Assembly: GCA_035575095.1 (NCBI GenBank)
Contig: DATLYF010000004.1
Location: 1 to 34,304, forward strand
Direction: 5' to 3'
DNA length: 34,304 nucleotides
Origin: DATLYF01 sp035575095
GTDB taxonomy: Bacteria > Pseudomonadota > Gammaproteobacteria > Competibacterales > Competibacteraceae
The position numbers and the translations under genes are program-made. Below the pieces are notes generated by a model. That model saw only the letters and a program-made list of their open reading frames with translations, did not search any database and was not told where the DNA came from. Shown piece after piece: positions 31,196 through 34,304 of the stretch; the stretch's first letter is position 1, and each line of letters begins with the position of its first letter.

Positions 31196-32146
31196 CTATG
31201 CGCGAGCTTCGTGGGCGCTGCGGTAGGCCAGCACCGCAGCCACCAGATCCTCCAGAGACGCGCCCACCGACTTGAACAGGGTGATCTCGTCGTCGCGGCG
31301 GCGGCCCGGGTGCTGGCCCCGGCACAGTTCGTGCAAGTCGGCGAGAATACTCGCCGGGGTCAGCACACCGCTGGCGAGCGGCTGGACGATGTCGCCGGCT
31401 TCGTGGCCGGCGCCCTGGCGGGTGTCGACGAATACGCTGGCGCGGCGTACGGCCTCGTCATCGGCCTCGCGCATGGCCGGCGTGAAGCCGCCCACCAGGT
31501 CGAGGTGGGCGCCGGGCTTGAGCCAGGCGCCCTGGATCAGCGGCTGCTGGGACAGAGTGGCGCAACTGACGATATCGGCCTGCGCCGCGGTCGCTGCCAG
31601 GTCGGCGACCGCGGCGGCGGGCAGTCCATCGCCACGCAGCCGCGCCGCCAGGGTCTCGGCTTTGGCCGGGTCGCGACCCCAGACACTGATGCGGGTGATG
31701 GGGCGTACGCCGGCATGGGCCGCCGCCAGGTTGGGGGCCAGCGCCCCGGTGCCGACGATCAGCAGATGGCGGGCATCGGCGCGGGCCAAGTAGCCCGCCG
31801 CCAGGGCCGAGGCGGCCGCGGTGCGGCGGGCGGTGAGGGCGGCGCCGTCGAGCAGGGCCAGCAACTCGCCGGTGCGAGCGCTGGACAGCAGATAGCTGCC
31901 GTGGATGGCAGGCAGCCCGCGGGCCCCGTTGCCGGGGAAGACGCTGACCAGCTTGACGCCGAGGAACGCCCCCGGCTGCCAAGCTGGCATCAGCAGCAGG
32001 GTGGCGTCGGGCTCGCCGGGCACCCGGACCGTGTGGTGGTGACGCAACGGCGCCTCGCAGCCGGCGCGAAAGCCCTCGCGCAGGGCTTCCACCAGCGCCG
32101 GCCAGGGCAGGTGGCGGGCAACGGCATCGGCATCGAGCTGCAGCAT
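31196..32146 (-). CDS. Ornithine cyclodeaminase/mu-crystallin family protein
   Basis: This 316-residue NAD(P)-dependent protein has the family's Rossmann motif LLIVGTGALAPNLAAAH (GTGALA at 132-137) and the N-terminal substrate region FLGVKLVSVFPGNGARGLPA. GGFTPAMREADDEAVRRASV and TLFKSVGASLEDL are C-terminal family signatures. Members are ornithine cyclodeaminases, alanine dehydrogenases or delta-1-pyrroline/piperideine-2-carboxylate reductases; the short form here suits a reductase of the LhpI/ketimine type, but the substrate is not certain. ATG 32146 has GGGAGA 5 bases upstream. A longer in-frame start at 32224 has no family similarity. Confidence 0.85.
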   Translation of the reverse strand: MLQLDADAVARHLPWPALVEALREGFRAGCEAPLRHHHTVRVPGEPDATLLLMPAWQPGAFLGVKLVSVFPGNGARGLPAIHGSYLLSSARTGELLALLDGAALTARRTAAASALAAGYLARADARHLLIVGTGALAPNLAAAHAGVRPITRISVWGRDPAKAETLAARLRGDGLPAAAVADLAATAAQADIVSCATLSQQPLIQGAWLKPGAHLDLVGGFTPAMREADDEAVRRASVFVDTRQGAGHEAGDIVQPLASGVLTPASILADLHELCRGQHPGRRRDDEITLFKSVGASLEDLVAAVLAYRSAHEARA

Positions 32147-32283
32147 GGGATCTCCCTGTTGTGGCGATGGCTTGCGCGCAGCAGTCTGGCAGGCGCGGGC
32201 AGACGCTGTCCAGGACTGGGTCATCCAAGAGTGACAGGGCCGCCGGAAGCGGTTAGTTTCTTGAGAAAACCGGGGGAGGGGAT

Positions 32284-33426
32284 ATGCCGATCAAACGCGT
32301 GCTGGTGGTGGACGATTCCAAGGCGGCCCGCCTAGTGCTGCGCAAGATGCTGCAGGAGGCCGACCTCAGCGTGGATCTGGCGGAATCCGCCGAGGAGGCC
32401 CTGCGCTACCTGGAGGGGCAGCGTCCCGACGCCATCTTCATGGACCACACCATGCCCGGCATGGACGGCCTGCAGGCGGTGCAGGCGATCAAGAGCAACC
32501 CGAAGACGCTAGCCATCCCGGTGGCCATGTACACCTCCATGGAGGGCGAACACTATCTGGAGCAGGCCAGGGCCCACGGCGTAGTCAGTGTGCTGCCCAA
32601 GCCCGCCAGCGCCGCGGCGCTGGCCCAGGTGCTGCGCCAGCTCGACGAGGCCGCCGAGACGGCGCAGCAGACGGCGGCGTCCAAGGTAGTGCGGTTCAAG
32701 CCCGGCCTCCCGGCTGCGGTGCAACCTCCCATCAACGGCGCCTGGGTGGAGGAACTGGTGCGTCAGGTGGCGCGGCCCCTGGTCGCCGATGAGGTGCAGG
32801 CGCGCCTGGGCACGCTGCTGGACGAGCGCCTGGCCCGGATGCAGGAGATGCTGCAGGCCAGCAGCCAAGCGACGCTGCTGGAGCTGACCAACAGCTTCTA
32901 CGAGAGTCGGCTCAAGGCGCTAAGCCACAAGCTGGAACAGAAGCTCAGCGCCCAGGTGGCGGATCTGCGCGCCAACCTCACCTCGGCTGATCCCATCGGC
33001 CCCGAACTGATGGAGGAGCTGCAGATCCTGGCCCGCGACAGCGCCCGGCAGCAGGCCGAGACCCTGGCCCGCGAGGTGGCTGGCCAGGTGGCGGTGGAGG
33101 CGGCGGCCAAGGTGCTGGAGAGCCAGTTGGAACTGCTCTCCATCCGCCTCAACCAGCGGCTGCAGGAACAGCTGGACGCCCTGGCCGAACCGCGCCGGCT
33201 GGCGCCGGAACTGCTCGAGGAGATCCGCGACATGGCGCGCCTGGTGGCGGCCCGGCAGGCCCAGGACGTGGCCCGCGAGGCGGCCGAGAAGATTGCCCGC
33301 GGCACGCTGCGCAAGATGCTGGACGAGGAGCGTGCCGGCAGCGACGGCTGGCGCCGGCAGTGGCCGGCCGTGCTGGCCGGCGCGCTCGGGCTAGGGGCGG
33401 CGCTGGCGGTGTATCTGTTGCGCTAG
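32284..33426 (+). CDS. Response regulator with C-terminal helical repeats and membrane anchor
   Basis: This 380-residue protein has an N-terminal receiver domain (1-120) with the acidic pair Asp10/Asp11, phospho-acceptor Asp54 (FMDHTMPGMDG), Thr84 (YTS) and Lys106 (LPKPAS). After a linker, residues 150-350 are helical, with a tandem repeat of about 70 residues (207-278 and 279-346). Both units open ES-L--LS--L-Q-L and share PEL-EE-----AR. A final hydrophobic segment (361-379, PAVLAGALGLGAALAVYLL) is a likely tail anchor, so the receiver should sit in the cytoplasm at the membrane. There is no DNA-binding or enzymatic output domain. GGGGAGGGG is a strong ribosome-binding site. The next gene encodes a membrane-bound coiled coil, probably a partner. 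No histidine kinase is nearby. Confidence 0.8.
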   Translation: MPIKRVLVVDDSKAARLVLRKMLQEADLSVDLAESAEEALRYLEGQRPDAIFMDHTMPGMDGLQAVQAIKSNPKTLAIPVAMYTSMEGEHYLEQARAHGVVSVLPKPASAAALAQVLRQLDEAAETAQQTAASKVVRFKPGLPAAVQPPINGAWVEELVRQVARPLVADEVQARLGTLLDERLARMQEMLQASSQATLLELTNSFYESRLKALSHKLEQKLSAQVADLRANLTSADPIGPELMEELQILARDSARQQAETLAREVAGQVAVEAAAKVLESQLELLSIRLNQRLQEQLDALAEPRRLAPELLEEIRDMARLVAARQAQDVAREAAEKIARGTLRKMLDEERAGSDGWRRQWPAVLAGALGLGAALAVYLLR

Positions 33427-33535
33427 CGGCCCGCTCGATACGGCAGCGGGCAGGGACGCTGGCTCCAACAACCAAGAACGGTGCCGCGGCGGCGTAGGGA
33501 ATCGCAGCCGACGGCAGGGAAGCGAGTCTATCGTC

Positions 33536-34304
33536 ATGAACGAAATCGTCATCGCCGCGGCCGTGGCCGCCGCAGCCGGTCTGCTGCTGGGATGCCTGTT
33601 GCTCTACCTGCTCGTGGTCCGCGGCCTGCGTCTGGCTCTGGAACAAGAAAGCGCCCGTGTCACCCAGGCGCAGATAGAGAGCGATGGCATGGAGCGGCAG
33701 CTCGGTCAGGAGCGCGAGCAGTGGCGCAAGGAGCGCGCCCAGCTCGGCCAGGAGCTGAGCCAGACCCAGCACAGTCTGCGCGACTGCCAGCGCCAGATCG
33801 GCCGGCTGGAGAAGCAGTTGCTGGAACTGCAGAGCCTGCGGCAGAGCGAGCGCGAGCAGGCCGAGGCGCGCATCTGCCAGCTGCAGGCGGAGCTGCATCA
33901 GGCCAAGCAGCACGTGGCCAGCGCCGATACCCGGCTGGAGCAGGAGCTGGCGCGTTGGCAGCGGGAGTTCAAGGAGCTGGGGCGGGAGAAGAATCAGCTC
34001 CAGGCCCAGTTGCTGCACTTCCAGCAGGAGCGCAAGGCCGAGGTGGCGGCCAAGCTGGAGGAGCAGCGCGACCAGTGGGAGCAGGAGAACATGACGCTGC
34101 GCATCCAGCTCGGCCAGTTGCAGGCAGACAAGACCGCCCTGGAGCAGAAGCTGAACCATTTCCACAGCGTCGCCGACCAGGAACGACGCAAGCTGGAAGA
34201 GGCCCTGGCTGCCCTCAGGACCAGGGCCGAGCAGGAGAAGCAGGCGCTGGAAGAAGAGATCGGCCAGCTCATGGAGCGGCTGGTACGGCTGCAGCGCCCG
34301 GCCT
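33536..34304 (+). CDS. Membrane-anchored coiled-coil protein, C-terminus cut by window edge
   Basis: An ATG at 33536 opens a frame that runs off the right edge after 256 codons. Residues 4-27 form one hydrophobic segment (IVIAAAVAAAAGLLLGCLLL), then the rest is a continuous coiled coil rich in Gln, Glu, Leu and Arg (for example REQWRKERAQLGQELSQTQ and EKQLLELQSLRQSEREQAEA). No globular domain is visible in the part present. Topology predicts the coil in the cytoplasm. It follows the tail-anchored response regulator by 109 bases in the same direction. The upstream ribosome-binding site is weak (AGGGAAG, about 13 bases away). I do not recognise the family; low-complexity coils give misleading similarity to many proteins. 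Confidence 0.75.
   Translation, partial: MNEIVIAAAVAAAAGLLLGCLLLYLLVVRGLRLALEQESARVTQAQIESDGMERQLGQEREQWRKERAQLGQELSQTQHSLRDCQRQIGRLEKQLLELQSLRQSEREQAEARICQLQAELHQAKQHVASADTRLEQELARWQREFKELGREKNQLQAQLLHFQQERKAEVAAKLEEQRDQWEQENMTLRIQLGQLQADKTALEQKLNHFHSVADQERRKLEEALAALRTRAEQEKQALEEEIGQLMERLVRLQRPA

Noticed and set aside
33429..33451. GCCCGCT/AGCGGGC hairpin after the response regulator as a terminator
   Set aside because: Nine-base loop and no U tract; too weak to claim that it separates the two genes.
3793..34304. Mobile elements, prophage genes or a CRISPR array
   Set aside because: No transposase, integrase, regular direct-repeat array or attachment-like duplication was found; gene order is conserved housekeeping. 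tRNA-Gln has no adjacent integrase.

Overview
The window is a GC-rich, densely packed stretch of ordinary chromosome from a gammaproteobacterium. Gene order supports this: zapA, 6S RNA and fau lie together, ygfB-pepP-ubiH-ubiI form a block, ilvA and rpiA are divergent, and trpEGDC is followed by osmC, speD and coq7. Three oxygen-dependent ubiquinone hydroxylases (UbiI, UbiH, Coq7), glycolate dehydrogenase subunits and a b561-type cytochrome point to a respiring, ubiquinone-using organism. The porins are unusually acidic. A Chromatiales/Ectothiorhodospiraceae-like origin is plausible, but this is inference from gene order and composition only. No transposase, phage gene, CRISPR array or obvious island was seen.

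Layout. 1-2509: glcE (cut by the left edge) and glcD, divergent from an IclR-family regulator, with an AT-rich, repeat-containing spacer. 3492-9964: a small conserved protein, the potassium transporter Kup, tRNA-modification enzyme MnmG, and a LysR regulator divergent from a cytochrome b561-YceI pair. 10022-10232: a small coding region that appears frameshifted. 10289-16268: one leftward block, probably an operon, of ygfB, pepP, ubiH, ubiI and a two-gene ABC-2 exporter, with several ATGA overlaps. 16387-18253: rightward small coiled-coil protein, zapA, 6S RNA, fau and an EVE-domain protein. 18278-20563: ilvA and rpiA, divergent. 20686-22848: two tandem acidic porins, each with its own strong terminator. 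23093-24040: rplM-rpsI followed immediately by tRNA-Gln(CUG). 24220-31104: coq7, speD, osmC, trpC, trpD, trpG, trpE and rpe. 31196-34304: an ornithine-cyclodeaminase-family reductase, a membrane-anchored response regulator and a membrane-anchored coiled-coil protein cut by the right edge.

The most interesting signals are: the two-gene module at the right edge, in which a receiver domain is joined to tandem helical repeats and a C-terminal membrane anchor; the speD leader, with two hairpins, a terminator-like U tract and a 17-codon upstream ORF that overlaps the speD start; a 30-codon relic between rpe and trpE that looks like the start of phosphoglycolate phosphatase (gph) with its nucleophile lost; and a possibly leaderless mRNA upstream of zapA. 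Most of the rest is well-conserved housekeeping.
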